This document shows positions 39,014 through 48,171 of a DNA stretch of 64,000 nt, in pieces. How positions within the stretch are numbered: position 1 is the stretch's first letter; each line of letters begins with the position of its first letter. The stretch covers positions 186,001 to 250,000 of the forward strand of contig CAWKGV010000022.1 in the NCBI GenBank assembly GCA_963849305.1, given 5' to 3'. Source of the DNA: CAWKGV01 sp963849305. Lineage in GTDB: Bacteria > Pseudomonadota > Alphaproteobacteria > Acetobacterales > Acetobacteraceae. A program made the translations under genes and the position numbers. The notes under the pieces are model-generated. The model worked only from the letters and a program-made list of their open reading frames with translations. It had not been told where the DNA came from and did no database searches.

Positions 39014-39658
39014 TTAGGACCGGCCGGGTTCCTCGGCCGTCACCGGGCGGCTTTCCACCACCTCATCGACCAATCCAAAGTCCCGCGCCTCCTCGGCCGA
39101 CATATAGGTATCGCGTTCCAGCTTACGCTCGATCGCCTCGATCGGTTGGCCGGTGTGGCGCACATAAATTTCGTTCAGCCGCTTGCGCAGGGTCAGGATC
39201 TCGCGTGCCTGGATCTCGATGTCGGTCGCCTGTCCTTGGGCGCCGCCCGAGGGTTGGTGAACCATGATCCGCGAGTTAGGCAGGGCAAACCGCTTGCCCT
39301 TGGCGCCCGCCGTGAGCAACAGGCTTCCCATAGACGCTGCTTGGCCGATGCAGACCGTGCTGAGCGGGCTGCGGATGTACTGCATCGTGTCGTAGATCGC
39401 GAGTCCCGACGAAACGACGCCGCCGGGGCTATTGATATAAAAAGCAATGTCCTTGGACGGGTTCTCTGATTCCAAGAACAGGAGCTGCGCGCAGATGAGC
39501 GAGCCCACCTGATCGAAAACAGCCCCGGTCAAGAAAATGATCCGTTCCTTCAGCAACCGGGAGTAGATATCGAACGCCCGTTCGCCGCGGGCGGTTTGCT
39601 CGACCACCATGGGAACCAGGGTGTTGCTGTAGACCTCGACGGGATCGCGATCCCTCAT
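39014..39658 (-). CDS. clpP: ATP-dependent Clp protease proteolytic subunit
   Basis: 214 residues, tetradecameric serine protease. Catalytic triad S109 (GQAASMGS), H134 (MVHQPSGG) and D183 (ERDTYMS). ATG 39658 is chosen because AGGTGA lies 6 bases upstream; an in-frame upstream start adds 11 residues inside the tig-clpP gap. It lies 63 bases after tig and 182 bases before clpX. Confidence 0.97.
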   Translation of the reverse strand: MRDRDPVEVYSNTLVPMVVEQTARGERAFDIYSRLLKERIIFLTGAVFDQVGSLICAQLLFLESENPSKDIAFYINSPGGVVSSGLAIYDTMQYIRSPLSTVCIGQAASMGSLLLTAGAKGKRFALPNSRIMVHQPSGGAQGQATDIEIQAREILTLRKRLNEIYVRHTGQPIEAIERKLERDTYMSAEEARDFGLVDEVVESRPVTAEEPGRS

Positions 39659-39721
39659 TTCAATCACCTGACACGCGAGAGAGACAAGCACTTACATAAG
39701 CAGGCCGAGCCCGGGTTCCAG

Positions 39722-41122
39722 TCAGGCCGAGATCTCCGGCGCCGGCTCCGCCTGCCCTTGCGCCGGCTCCGGCTCCAGCGCCAGCTCTTCGGGCGGCACC
39801 GTCCGTTCCTCGACCTTGGCCAGCTCCAACACGTAATCCACCACTTTCTCTTCGAAGATGGGTCCGCGCAGGTTATCCGACACCTGCGGAGTCTTGCGCA
39901 AGAACTCGATAACCTTGGCCTCCTGGCCGGGATAACGCGCCGCCTCGGCGCGCATGGCGCGCGCCATCTCGTCGGGCGTTACCTGGATGGCATTGACGCG
40001 GCCGACTTCGGCCAGCAGCAGGCCAAGCCGGACCCGGCGCTCGGCGATCGCGCGGTACTCTGAGCGAAGGGCTTCCTCGTCCTTGGCCTTGTCCTCCTCG
40101 TCGAGCCGGCCGGCGTCGCGGTCGGCTTGCAGCCGCGCCCAGATCTGGGCGAACTCGGCCTCCACCATTCCCTCCGGGATGGCGAAGCTTACCATCGTAT
40201 TCAGCTTGTCGAGCAGTTCGCGCTTGAGGCGTTGCCGGGAGAGCTGGCCGTATTCCCGCTCAACCTGGCCACGGATCACACCCTTGACCTCGTCCAGCCC
40301 TTCGAAGCCGAGCTTCTTGGCCAGATCGTCATCAACGGCGGGAGTTTCCTGCCGCTTCAGTGACTTGGCGGTGACCTCGAATGCGGCGGCCTTGCCCGCC
40401 ACCTCTTTCGCTCCGTATTCCTCGGGAAAAGTAACCTCGATGGTGCGGGTTTCACCGGGGCGGATGCCCTCGATCTGCTCCGTGAAGCCAGGGATGAACC
40501 CCGGCCCAGCCACCTCCACGTTCACGTCCGTGCCCCGCCCGCCCGGAAACTCCATCCCGTCCACCCGGCCGACGTAGTCGAGCACCACCACCTCGCCCTT
40601 CTCGGCCCCTCGCTCACCAAGCTCATCGGGCGAGATGTCGTGCAGCTCACGGTTGCGCGCGGCGATCTCCGCCAAGGCCTTGTCCACCGTTTCCGGCGGC
40701 ACCTCGGCCTTGAGCCGGGTCAGTTCAATGACGCTGAAATCGGGCAGGGCGATCTCGGGCAGCAGCTCAACCTCGACCTTGAACTCCAGGTCTTTGGTAA
40801 TGTCCTGGTCCTTGGTGCCCCCTGCCGGGTCTTTGGTGAGAACGTCTACCTTCGGTTGCATGGCGGGACGTAGGCCGCGCTCGCTCAACACCTGCTGTGT
40901 GGCCTGATTGACCAACTCCTCGAGCACCTCAGCGGTAACCGCCGTGCCATATCGCTGGCGAACGACGGGCATCGGCACCTTGCCCGGACGGAACCCCGGC
41001 AGGCGCAGCGTCTTGCCGAGGTCGGACAGACGCGCGGCGCGCCGGCTCTCGATGTCGGCGCTCGGCACGACCACGGTGAAGGCACGCTTCAGCCCCTCGG
41101 AGAGGGTCTCGGTGACCTGCAT
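39722..41122 (-). CDS. tig: trigger factor, ribosome-associated peptidyl-prolyl isomerase
   Basis: 466 residues. Cotranslational chaperone. The ribosome-binding domain carries GFRPGKVPMPVVRQRYG (the signature loop), the PPIase FKBP-like domain is EVVVLDYVGRVDGMEFPGG to PGFIPGFTEQIEG, and the C-terminal chaperone arms end in a Pro/Glu/Ala-rich tail. The frame extends 27 codons upstream of ATG 41122, but that extension is the reverse of the tRNA-Leu gene and is not coding. First gene of the tig-clpP-clpX-lon series. Confidence 0.97.
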   Translation of the reverse strand: MQVTETLSEGLKRAFTVVVPSADIESRRAARLSDLGKTLRLPGFRPGKVPMPVVRQRYGTAVTAEVLEELVNQATQQVLSERGLRPAMQPKVDVLTKDPAGGTKDQDITKDLEFKVEVELLPEIALPDFSVIELTRLKAEVPPETVDKALAEIAARNRELHDISPDELGERGAEKGEVVVLDYVGRVDGMEFPGGRGTDVNVEVAGPGFIPGFTEQIEGIRPGETRTIEVTFPEEYGAKEVAGKAAAFEVTAKSLKRQETPAVDDDLAKKLGFEGLDEVKGVIRGQVEREYGQLSRQRLKRELLDKLNTMVSFAIPEGMVEAEFAQIWARLQADRDAGRLDEEDKAKDEEALRSEYRAIAERRVRLGLLLAEVGRVNAIQVTPDEMARAMRAEAARYPGQEAKVIEFLRKTPQVSDNLRGPIFEEKVVDYVLELAKVEERTVPPEELALEPEPAQGQAEPAPEISA

Positions 41123-41161
41123 TTGCCCGGAAATCTCCAATCTCTCGCGCTGCGGCTTTAT

Positions 41162-41246
<85 letters not shown>

Positions 41247-41328
41247 TGGGCCGCGAGCCAGCGGTCCTGTGCGGCGGCAAGCCGCGCGCTTTAGCGCAGG
41301 CCGGGTCGGCCGGCAAGCAGGTGTGCGC

Positions 41329-41376
41329 CGGTACCGACAAAAACGCGTGTCATCCGAGTAATTGGTGTCGGTACCG
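41329..41376. repeat. perfect 11-base inverted repeat between tRNA-Leu and iclR-like gene
   Basis: CGGTACCGACA at 41329-41339 and TGTCGGTACCG at 41366-41376, separated by 26 bases; each arm also contains the palindrome GGTACC. It lies about 80 bases 5' of tRNA-Leu and 130 bases 5' of the IclR-family gene. Could be an operator pair or a large hairpin; no T run follows, so a simple terminator is unlikely. Confidence 0.5.
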
Positions 41377-41507
41377 TGGCATTCCCTTTGACCACGTGCC
41401 AGTGTGGTGACAATCTGTAACCTAGGATCGCGTTTCGCGCGACTGCTCGACAACCGTTCCGTGATCTGTTTTGACCCACGCGCGCCGCGGCGCGCACACG
41501 AGTTCCC

Positions 41508-42467
41508 ATGCGCTCACCTGCCAAGCCCACCGGTAAGTCTCCGCGTAAGCCATCGGGCAAGGCTCGGCTCTCGCGTCCCTTGGCGGCCAAGGCGGCTGCC
41601 AGCCGGGCGGAGGCAAAGCCAGCTTCCGGCGCGTCGCCGGATTACAGCATCGCCGCGGTCGGGCGTGCGCTCGATCTGCTGGAGGCGCTTGCCAGGGTCG
41701 GCCCGGCGCCGCTGGCGACGCTCGCCCACGCCGCGGGCTGCACCCGCACCGCAGCGTTCCGCCTGTTGCGTACCCTGCAAATGCGGGGCTTCGCCTTGCA
41801 GGACGAGGCACGGGGAGTGTGGCGGCTGGGCGCGCGCTGGGGGGTGCTCGGCCGCGCCGCGCACGACCAGGGGGCGCTGGCGGCGACCGCGATGCCCGGT
41901 CTGGCCGAACTCGGACAGGCGGTGGGCGAAAATGTGTACCTGCTCGGCCGAGAGGGCTTACAAGCCGAAGCCATCACCATCTTTCAAGTTGATCCCGTGC
42001 TCCGGGTCTATGTCGCCGCGGGCGATCGGCTGCCACTGCACGCCGGCGCGAGCCGATTGCTGCTGGCTTACGCCCCTGAGACGATCCAGACCCAAGTCCT
42101 TGCCCAACGCCTGCCGCGATACACCCCGGCCACCCGCACCGACCCGGCCTGGATCGCCGCGGACCTGCAACGGATCCGCGCCCGCGGTTACCTGATCACG
42201 GCCGACGAAGTCCACGCGGGCGCCGTGTCCATCACCGCGCCCGTGCGGGATGCGGGTGGCCAAGTCGTGGCCGCGCTTTCGATCACCGCGCCCTCGTTGC
42301 GGATGCGCCCGCCTCGCCCTCGCTCGTTGCTGCCGCAAGTGCTGGAGGCGTCAGCCAAGCTTTCGCGCGCCCTTGGGGCGCTGGTCCAAGAGCCCGGCGA
42401 GACCGGGCTGAAACCCGCCCCCGTCGCCGACGCACGCCAGAGCAGCAGCCTTTTAATGCTGCCCTGA
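41508..42467 (+). CDS. IclR-family transcriptional regulator
   Basis: 319 residues. A basic, low-complexity N-terminal tail (about 45 residues: PTGKSPRKPSGKARLSRP) precedes the winged helix (AVGRALDLLEALARVGPAPLATLAHAAGCTRTAAFRLLRTL). The effector domain follows: GENVYLLGREG, GDRLPLHAGASRLLLAYAP, and VHAGAVSITAPVRDAGGQVVAALSITAP. IclR proteins control catabolic operons by binding small organic acids. No clear target gene is adjacent, because an IS1182-type element follows at 42531. Confidence 0.9.
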   Translation: MRSPAKPTGKSPRKPSGKARLSRPLAAKAAASRAEAKPASGASPDYSIAAVGRALDLLEALARVGPAPLATLAHAAGCTRTAAFRLLRTLQMRGFALQDEARGVWRLGARWGVLGRAAHDQGALAATAMPGLAELGQAVGENVYLLGREGLQAEAITIFQVDPVLRVYVAAGDRLPLHAGASRLLLAYAPETIQTQVLAQRLPRYTPATRTDPAWIAADLQRIRARGYLITADEVHAGAVSITAPVRDAGGQVVAALSITAPSLRMRPPRPRSLLPQVLEASAKLSRALGALVQEPGETGLKPAPVADARQSSSLLMLP

Positions 42468-42530
42468 CGCCCTCACCGCGTCTTGCCGAAACGATACAAA
42501 CAAACCGGGTCACGATCGCCTAAACCTGCT

Positions 42531-42548
42531 CTAGCAGCCTGTCGGATT
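42531..42548 (+). repeat. IS1182-type terminal inverted repeat, left
   Basis: CTAGCAGCCTGTCGGATT, identical to the reverse complement of the right end. Confidence 0.9.
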
Positions 42549-42589
42549 CAGCCTGCCGGCTGAGCCAATGAGCAAGCCGGCTGGGGTGT

Positions 42590-43933
42590 TCACGCCGCCT
42601 GCAGGCGGGCGATTCGCCTGCAGTTGTAGGCGAGCGCGGTCAGGGTCCACTCGGCGGCAACCTTTTGGATGCCGCGCAGGTGGAAGCGGACGAAGCCCAT
42701 GGCGCTCTTGATGATGCCAAACACCGGTTCGATGGTCTGCTTGCGTCTTTTGTAGAGGTTCTTGGCATCTTCGGTCTCCAGCTTGGCTTTCATCGCCAGG
42801 CGCCAAGGCTCGGTGATCCGGCGCGGCGTGGTTTGCGGCGGCGGCGGACGGAAGTCGTAGGGCCGGTGCGGCTGGGTCCGCCCGATCGCCACCAATGGCT
42901 CGATGCCATGTGCGTGCAGGTCCGCCACCGCTGGGCCGCTGGCAAAACCGGTATCGGCCAGAACGATCTTGGGTAGGCCAATGGTTGTTTCCATTGCCAG
43001 GGTAGTCGCGGCAAAGCTCGGCGCATCGGCTGGGGTCGCGACCAGGTTGGTCGCCAGGATCAGTTGCGCACCGTCGGCGCACACCACCGCCTGTGCGTTG
43101 TAGGCTTGGCGGTATTCATGCGCATCCGAGCGTCGCATCAGGGCGCTGTCCGGGTCCGTCAGGTTGCTTTGTCGCTCTGGTGGCGGCGTATCATCGGGCG
43201 GTTTCGGCGGCCGGCCGCGACGCCCGTTCTTGGCGTCATAGGCGGCCTTCTTGGCCTCATAAGCTGGGCGGGCGGCCTCAGCTTCGGCGCGTGCCTCGGC
43301 TTCCAGCCGCTCGCAGGCAGCATCGAGCTTCGCCTGGAGCGCGTTGCGCCGGGCCAGTTCTGCCGGCAACGCTTGCGGGTCGTGGTCCCCGGCGTCGGCC
43401 GCTTCGGCCTGCGCGGTCAGCGCGGCGATGTCAGCCGCCAGCTTGGCCCGCAATTCCTGCGCCCGGTCGTAGCGCACGGAGCGGATCTTCGAGGCATTGG
43501 CGTCGATCTTGGTCCCATCGATCGACACCGTGCCGAGCCGCAGCAGCCCACTCTCGCGCGCCAGCAGCAGCACTTGCAGGAAGGCCGCCTCGAAGGCCGC
43601 TTTGTTCGAGCGTCGGAACACCGCGATCGTGTCGTGGTCGGGGTGCAGGTTGGCCGCCACGAAGCGAACCGCGATGTCACGGTAGGTTGCCCGCTCGATC
43701 CGCCGCGACGAGAAGATGCCGTTGGCGTAGCTGTAGATCAGCAGCGCCAGCATCAGCCGCGGGTGATACTGCGGCTTGCCGCACGCTCGCTCCGCCACTC
43801 GGAACGCCCCGAGCGGTACCCGCTCCACCGCGGCCACCACGAAGTGCGCAAGATCATCCTCCGGCAGCCAAGTCTTTAGGTCGGGCGGCAGCAGAAAGGC
43901 CTGGTCGCGGTTGAACGGCACAAAATTCGACAT
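42590..43933 (-). CDS. IS1182-family DDE transposase
   Basis: 447 residues, uninterrupted. N-terminal DUF772-type domain (FNRDQAFLLPPDLKTWLPEDDLAHFVV; CGKPQYHPRLMLALLIYSYANGI), first catalytic Asp region TVSIDGTKIDANASK, a long charged/coiled insert (about residues 165-250), second Asp in PKIVLADTGFASG, and the C-terminal Glu in KNLYKRRKQTIEPVFGIIK. The full DDE set looks intact, so the protein is probably functional. Confidence 0.94.
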   Translation of the reverse strand: MSNFVPFNRDQAFLLPPDLKTWLPEDDLAHFVVAAVERVPLGAFRVAERACGKPQYHPRLMLALLIYSYANGIFSSRRIERATYRDIAVRFVAANLHPDHDTIAVFRRSNKAAFEAAFLQVLLLARESGLLRLGTVSIDGTKIDANASKIRSVRYDRAQELRAKLAADIAALTAQAEAADAGDHDPQALPAELARRNALQAKLDAACERLEAEARAEAEAARPAYEAKKAAYDAKNGRRGRPPKPPDDTPPPERQSNLTDPDSALMRRSDAHEYRQAYNAQAVVCADGAQLILATNLVATPADAPSFAATTLAMETTIGLPKIVLADTGFASGPAVADLHAHGIEPLVAIGRTQPHRPYDFRPPPPQTTPRRITEPWRLAMKAKLETEDAKNLYKRRKQTIEPVFGIIKSAMGFVRFHLRGIQKVAAEWTLTALAYNCRRIARLQAA

Positions 43934-43972
43934 CCGCCGATTCTAGCCACGGATCGCGTGATCGGGTATCTC

Positions 43973-43990
43973 AATCCGACAGGCTGCTAG
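43973..43990 (-). repeat. IS1182-type terminal inverted repeat, right
   Basis: AATCCGACAGGCTGCTAG on the plus strand, perfect complement of the left end at 42531-42548. Confidence 0.9.
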
Positions 43991-44042
43991 GGGCATGGTT
44001 ATCTTGTCGGACGAGCCGGACGCAACGGCTTTGCCGTGCTCG

Positions 44043-44897
44043 TCATGTCACCGAGGCCGTCGCCCGCCGCTGCAGGACCACGCGCTCGGCGGATCGCCCA
44101 AAGAAGTGATAATCGGAACCGCCCTCGGCCAGCAGGTCGAGGAAATCGTCAGGCGCCGTGACGCGCACGCCGCCGAGAATGTCCACGCCGCGCCGCAGGA
44201 AGGCGTCGGGCATCAAGCTGACGGTCGGCCCAACCAGGGTCACGCGCGCTTGCGGCCGAAGCAGGCCCAAACACTCGTCCAGCGTGTCGTTGACGAGCGT
44301 GGTGCCGGTCATCAGGGCGACATCGGCCGTCGGCAGGACCGTGTGCGCCTGCTCCGCTTGTCTGAAGAACGGCAGCTCGTCGGCTTTCAGAGTGGCCGGA
44401 TCGTTCTCCAGCACCAGGTAGCCCACGCCCCGCCGCTTGAGGACGCGGAGGAATGGCACGAAGGCGCCGACGACGACGACACGATCGCCCGCGCGGATCT
44501 CAGTCGCGTCGAACGCATCCACGCCGTGGCGCAGCTCCAGCTCGGCGAGCGGGCGCCGCTCCCAGCACAGATCGGCAAGGGCGTTCATCACGGCGATCCC
44601 GACCGCGCGACGAATGCCGCTGGCGGCTTCCGTCTCCTTGAGTAGCTCGAGCGCGCCGCGGCCACGAAGGCGGCCGGGAAAGGGCATCGCCATCGCCGAG
44701 CTTGGGCAGCAGACCGCTTCGGGGATCGTCTTCACCGGGGTGGCGCAGGCTCCGCCGGCGCCGTTGCTTAATTTCACGCCGGTGAAGAAGATCCCGATCA
44801 CCGTCCGTTCGACGGTGATCGTCTTCAGCTCGGCGCCGAGGACATGCCGGATCGCGGCGATGGTCTCGCGCAGGATCGGGTTGCCGCCGGTCTCCAT
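44043..44897 (-). CDS. DUF4213/DUF364 putative heavy-metal chelation protein
   Basis: 284 residues from ATG 44897. N-terminal DUF4213-like part (ELKTITVERTVIGIFFTGVKLSNGAGG; CCPSSAMAMPFPGRLRGRG) and C-terminal DUF364 Rossmann-like part (RAGDRVVVVGAFVPFLRVLKRR; DVALMTGTTLVNDTLDECLGLL; VTLVGPTVSLMPDAF). The family is annotated only as 'putative heavy-metal chelation' and its reaction is unproven. It starts 23 bases after the stop of a molybdopterin-oxidoreductase-like gene and is last in a three-gene run starting with a secreted beta-propeller. The open frame upstream of ATG 44897 overlaps that gene and is rejected. Confidence 0.8.
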   Translation of the reverse strand: METGGNPILRETIAAIRHVLGAELKTITVERTVIGIFFTGVKLSNGAGGACATPVKTIPEAVCCPSSAMAMPFPGRLRGRGALELLKETEAASGIRRAVGIAVMNALADLCWERRPLAELELRHGVDAFDATEIRAGDRVVVVGAFVPFLRVLKRRGVGYLVLENDPATLKADELPFFRQAEQAHTVLPTADVALMTGTTLVNDTLDECLGLLRPQARVTLVGPTVSLMPDAFLRRGVDILGGVRVTAPDDFLDLLAEGGSDYHFFGRSAERVVLQRRATASVT

Positions 44898-44920
44898 GTG
44901 ATCGCGAACGTTCGGACGTC

Positions 44921-45558
44921 CTATATCTGGGTTGGGTGAAGCGTGCTGGCGGCATAGATGCCGGGGTCGGCGACCTCGCCAGACACCGTGAACGTGCTCG
45001 ACGGACCGCCGCTCCCAACCGGCCCGGGCTCCTGAAGGCTCCCAACATCCAGGCTCACGAGATCCGACACGTACCGGCCGCCGTCCACGTCCCCTGGCAC
45101 GACCATGCGGGCGAGGCCGTCCGAGCCGGAACATCCGAGTTGGCCGGCGGTATCGGCATCGGCGACCAGGATCGGCTGGTTGCCGAACTGAGGGTCGATC
45201 TCGCCGAGCGAAAAGACCACCTTGTATCCGTCACTTCCAGTTGCAACGACATATTTGCTAAGGATATCATTCTTGGCGCTGGTGGTGGTCACGCCGCCCG
45301 CGTCGCCGAGTAGATTCCAAAGGCTCACGCCCGTGTACGTATCGCTTACGGGAGTGCCGCCGGCCAAGTAGGTGGCCGATTCCGTCGTGCTCGGCGTCAG
45401 GCTCGGAAGGTCGTACACACCCGGGGTGCCGACATCGCCCAGGACCGGGATTGCGCGATCTGGAATCCCAACCCCGCGAGCAACCTGGCCAACGTCACCT
45501 CATCGGGATAGAGGCTCTGCAGCAAGTTGGCGCTATCCAAGTCCCACGCGCTCGTCAC
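44921..45558 (-). CDS. molybdopterin-dependent oxidoreductase-like domain protein, frameshift near 45470
   Basis: About 212 residues after a frame correction. The start GTG 45558 overlaps the stop of the upstream gene (GTGA) and reads TSAWDLDSANLLQSLYPDEVTLARLLAG; near 45470 the frame must shift to PVLGDVGTPGVYDLPSLTPS. The main part, DTYTGVSLWNLLGDAGG, YVVATGSDGYKVVFSLGEIDPQFGNQP and RMVVPGDVDGGRYVSDLVSLDV, resembles the small sulfite-oxidase-type Oxidored_molyb domain. The single Cys (GQLGCSGSDG) is not in the usual Mo-ligand context, so cofactor binding is doubtful. No signal peptide is evident. Confidence 0.6.
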
Positions 45559-46565
45559 TGGCTGGCTCCTTGCAGCGGCACCGCATAAACTCGGAACGGC
45601 AACTGGGGCTTGCCCGCCTTTTTCGGATCGAACAGCGAGGTAAGCTGGCCCTCGGCCACCCAGGCGACATCGCCCACTTGAACCACGGAGACCGGCGTCC
45701 TGAAGCCACTTTTGAGCACATCGATCTTGGCGTGATCGCCATTGACGGTGACGCGATCCAGCTTTCCGGTGCCCTCGATCATCAGCAGCGTGTCGGCGCC
45801 CAGCTTGCGCATCCCGTCGCAGAGCGCGATCGGCTGCGACGGCTGTAACTGCGTGACCTTTCCCGCACTGCCGTCGCTGTTCACGTCGATCCGGAACAGG
45901 GCGTTGCCGTTGTAGAGGTTCACGTAAAGATTGCCATCGCCGCCGAACGCAATCCCGTCGAGCCCGGCACCCTGCTTGACCGTGAAGCGGTTATCTGTCG
46001 CCCAAACCTCAAATGTCGTGGCACCGGGCTTCAATCGCAACACATGCGGATTGAACGAGTCGGTCACGTAGGCCGCGCCGTCCCGGCCGATGGCGATATC
46101 GTTGCATAACGTGCGCTCACCGGGCAGCGGCACGCTGCCCTTGGGTGTCCCGCTCTTCAGATCGAACGACTTCAGCGCCACCGGCTTCCGGCCGCCCGGT
46201 ATGTTGACGCCAGCCGCCGAGAAGTCGCTGGAACAAGCCCAGAGCGTCCCAGACCGCTCGTCGGCCAACACGCCGAGAACCGACATCATCCCGTCCGTGC
46301 CCGGCTTGATCCACGTCTCCGCCGTCGATGCACCGGGTGACGCCCGGTAGATCCACCCTTCCCCCAGACTGCCGATGATCAGGGTCCCGTCCGAGGTCGC
46401 GGTGATGCTCTCCGGATAGGCGCGGTCGCCCGGAAGCGTCACCTCGGACGGACCGGCGGCGCGCACGGGCGCCGAGGTCGATGCGAGCAGGGCGAACAAC
46501 AATCCGATCGACGCAGCCACGTATCGCGCGGCTGCACCGCCACCTGTCAAACGACCGCTGTTCAT
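45555..46565 (-). CDS. secreted SMP-30/gluconolactonase-like beta-propeller protein
   Basis: 336 residues from ATG 46565 (GAGAGGAAC upstream). The signal peptide is ARYVAASIGLLFALLASTSAPVRA cut before AGPSEV, so periplasmic. Repeated blade-like strands follow: YPESITATSDGTLIIGSLGEG, LCNDIAIGRDGAAYVTDSFNP, LDGIAFGGDGNLYVNLYNGN, ALCDGMRKLGADTLLMIEGTG. These fit SMP-30/Vgb-type six-bladed propellers, which include lactonases and sugar-binding proteins; metal-site residues cannot be confirmed here. Translationally coupled to the molybdopterin-like gene downstream. Confidence 0.75.
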   Translation of the reverse strand: MNSGRLTGGGAAARYVAASIGLLFALLASTSAPVRAAGPSEVTLPGDRAYPESITATSDGTLIIGSLGEGWIYRASPGASTAETWIKPGTDGMMSVLGVLADERSGTLWACSSDFSAAGVNIPGGRKPVALKSFDLKSGTPKGSVPLPGERTLCNDIAIGRDGAAYVTDSFNPHVLRLKPGATTFEVWATDNRFTVKQGAGLDGIAFGGDGNLYVNLYNGNALFRIDVNSDGSAGKVTQLQPSQPIALCDGMRKLGADTLLMIEGTGKLDRVTVNGDHAKIDVLKSGFRTPVSVVQVGDVAWVAEGQLTSLFDPKKAGKPQLPFRVYAVPLQGASQ

Positions 46566-46625
46566 TGTTCCTCTCCCCATGTTGCGTTGTTGTGGTCTCG
46601 CCCTTTGCTTCCCGCGCCGGGCTCG

Positions 46626-48122
46626 CTACGCCGTCCGGATATAGACAGCCTTCACGTTGAGGTATTCCTCCAGGTGCTGCAAGCCGCTTTCGCGGCCATA
46701 GCCGCTCATCTTATAGCCGCCGAAGGGGACCGCCGGGTCCATGGCCTGGTAGCAGTTGACCCATACCGTTCCGGCGCGAATGCCCTTCGCCAGCCGGTGC
46801 GCCTTGCTGACATCGCGCGTCCATACGCCGCTGCCGAGGCCGAACTGGGTGTTATTGCCGCGCTCGATCACCTCTTCGATGTCGGTGAAGGGAATCGCGG
46901 AAATCACCGGCCCGAAAATCTCCTCCTGGGCGATCCGCATGTCATCGCGCACATCGGCGAACACCGTGGGCGGCACGAAGTAGCCCTTGGCGAGCGGGCC
47001 TTCGGTCAGTCGCTCGCCCCCGGCCAGCGGTCGCGCGCCTTCCTGCCGCCCGACGGCCAGATATTCGGTCACGCGCTCCAGTTGCTGGGCGGAGACAAGC
47101 GGGCCGATCTGGGTCTCGGGATCAACGCCCGGCCCGACGCGCAGCCCCTTGCCGAACTCGGCGACCCGCCCGGTAAACTCGTCATAGACCTTGCGTTCGA
47201 CGAACAGCCGCGTCCCGGCGCTGCAAATCTGTCCGGAGTTAGCGAACACCGCCATGCCGGCGCCCGGCACGGCCCATTCCAGATCGGCATCGGCGAACAC
47301 GATGTCGGGCGACTTGCCGCCCAGCTCCAGCGACACCCGCTTGAGATTGCCCGCCGAGGCTTGCACGATCTTCTGCCCGGTCAGGTGCGAGCCGGTGAAC
47401 GCCACCTTGTCCACGCCCATGTGCGACGCCAGCGCCGCGCCGGCGGTATCGCCATAGCCGGGCACGATGTTGACCACGCCCGGTGGCACGCCGGCCTCCT
47501 GGAGCAACTCGCCCAGGCGCAGCGGCGTGAGCGGCGCCTCCTCGGCGGGTTTCAGGATTACCGTGCAGCCGGTGGCCAGTGCCGGGCCGATCTTCCAGAT
47601 CGTCGCCCCCAGCGGGCCGTTCCACGGGATGATGGCGCCGACCACCCCGACCGGCTCCTTCAGCGTGTAGGAGAAAATCTCGCCCGGAAGCGAGTTCTCG
47701 ATCGTCTCCCCATGCAGCGCGGTCGCCATGCCCGCGTAGTAGCGCAGCATCCCTAGCACGCGGCGGTTGTTGCCGAGCGTGCGGCTGATCGGCGCGCCCA
47801 TGTCCAGCGTGTCGAGCTGGCTCAACTCGTCGAAATGCTGCTCCACCAGGTCGGCGATCTTCAGGAGAAGCTGTTGACGCTCATAGGGCTTGAACTTGCT
47901 CCACGGGCCATTGAAGGCACGCCGCGCCGCTTGCACGGCACGGTCGATGTCCTCCTGATCACCCTCGGCCACGTCGGCCAGAACCTCGCCCGTCGCCGGG
48001 TTGAGGCTCTGGAACGTTTTGCCCGAGGCGGCTTCGACCCATTTGCCGTCGATCAGCATTCGCTTCGGTTTGCCGTCGAGGAATGCCAGGCGCACGCCCT
48101 GGAGGTTCTGAACCACGGTCAT
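46626..48122 (-). CDS. NAD(P)-dependent aldehyde dehydrogenase (copy A)
   Basis: 498 residues, ALDH superfamily. Catalytic Glu266 (SLELGGKSP) and Cys300 (SGQICSAGTR), Rossmann motif VAFTGSHLTGQ, and substrate-pocket block IIPWNGPLG. It turns an aldehyde into the acid; the substrate is unknown. It is 49 bases after a second ALDH gene on the same strand and the two are diverged paralogues, so they probably serve one pathway. The upstream propeller operon is 60 bases downstream on the same strand. Confidence 0.92.
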   Translation of the reverse strand: MTVVQNLQGVRLAFLDGKPKRMLIDGKWVEAASGKTFQSLNPATGEVLADVAEGDQEDIDRAVQAARRAFNGPWSKFKPYERQQLLLKIADLVEQHFDELSQLDTLDMGAPISRTLGNNRRVLGMLRYYAGMATALHGETIENSLPGEIFSYTLKEPVGVVGAIIPWNGPLGATIWKIGPALATGCTVILKPAEEAPLTPLRLGELLQEAGVPPGVVNIVPGYGDTAGAALASHMGVDKVAFTGSHLTGQKIVQASAGNLKRVSLELGGKSPDIVFADADLEWAVPGAGMAVFANSGQICSAGTRLFVERKVYDEFTGRVAEFGKGLRVGPGVDPETQIGPLVSAQQLERVTEYLAVGRQEGARPLAGGERLTEGPLAKGYFVPPTVFADVRDDMRIAQEEIFGPVISAIPFTDIEEVIERGNNTQFGLGSGVWTRDVSKAHRLAKGIRAGTVWVNCYQAMDPAVPFGGYKMSGYGRESGLQHLEEYLNVKAVYIRTA

Positions 48123-48171
48123 CGATCGGTTTCCTTACTCAGTTAATGACGGGCGTCGGCGGGGGGCGCCT

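Larger units (their letters stand above)
42531..43990 (-). mobile_element. IS1182-family insertion sequence, apparently complete
   Basis: 1,460 bases bounded by perfect 18-base inverted repeats (CTAGCAGCCTGTCGGATT at 42531-42548, its complement at 43973-43990) around a single intact transposase gene on the minus strand. CTAG at both outer edges is palindromic, so it may be target sequence and the element proper 42535-43986. Inserted between the IclR gene and the DUF364 operon. Intact ends and frame suggest recent arrival. Confidence 0.9.
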
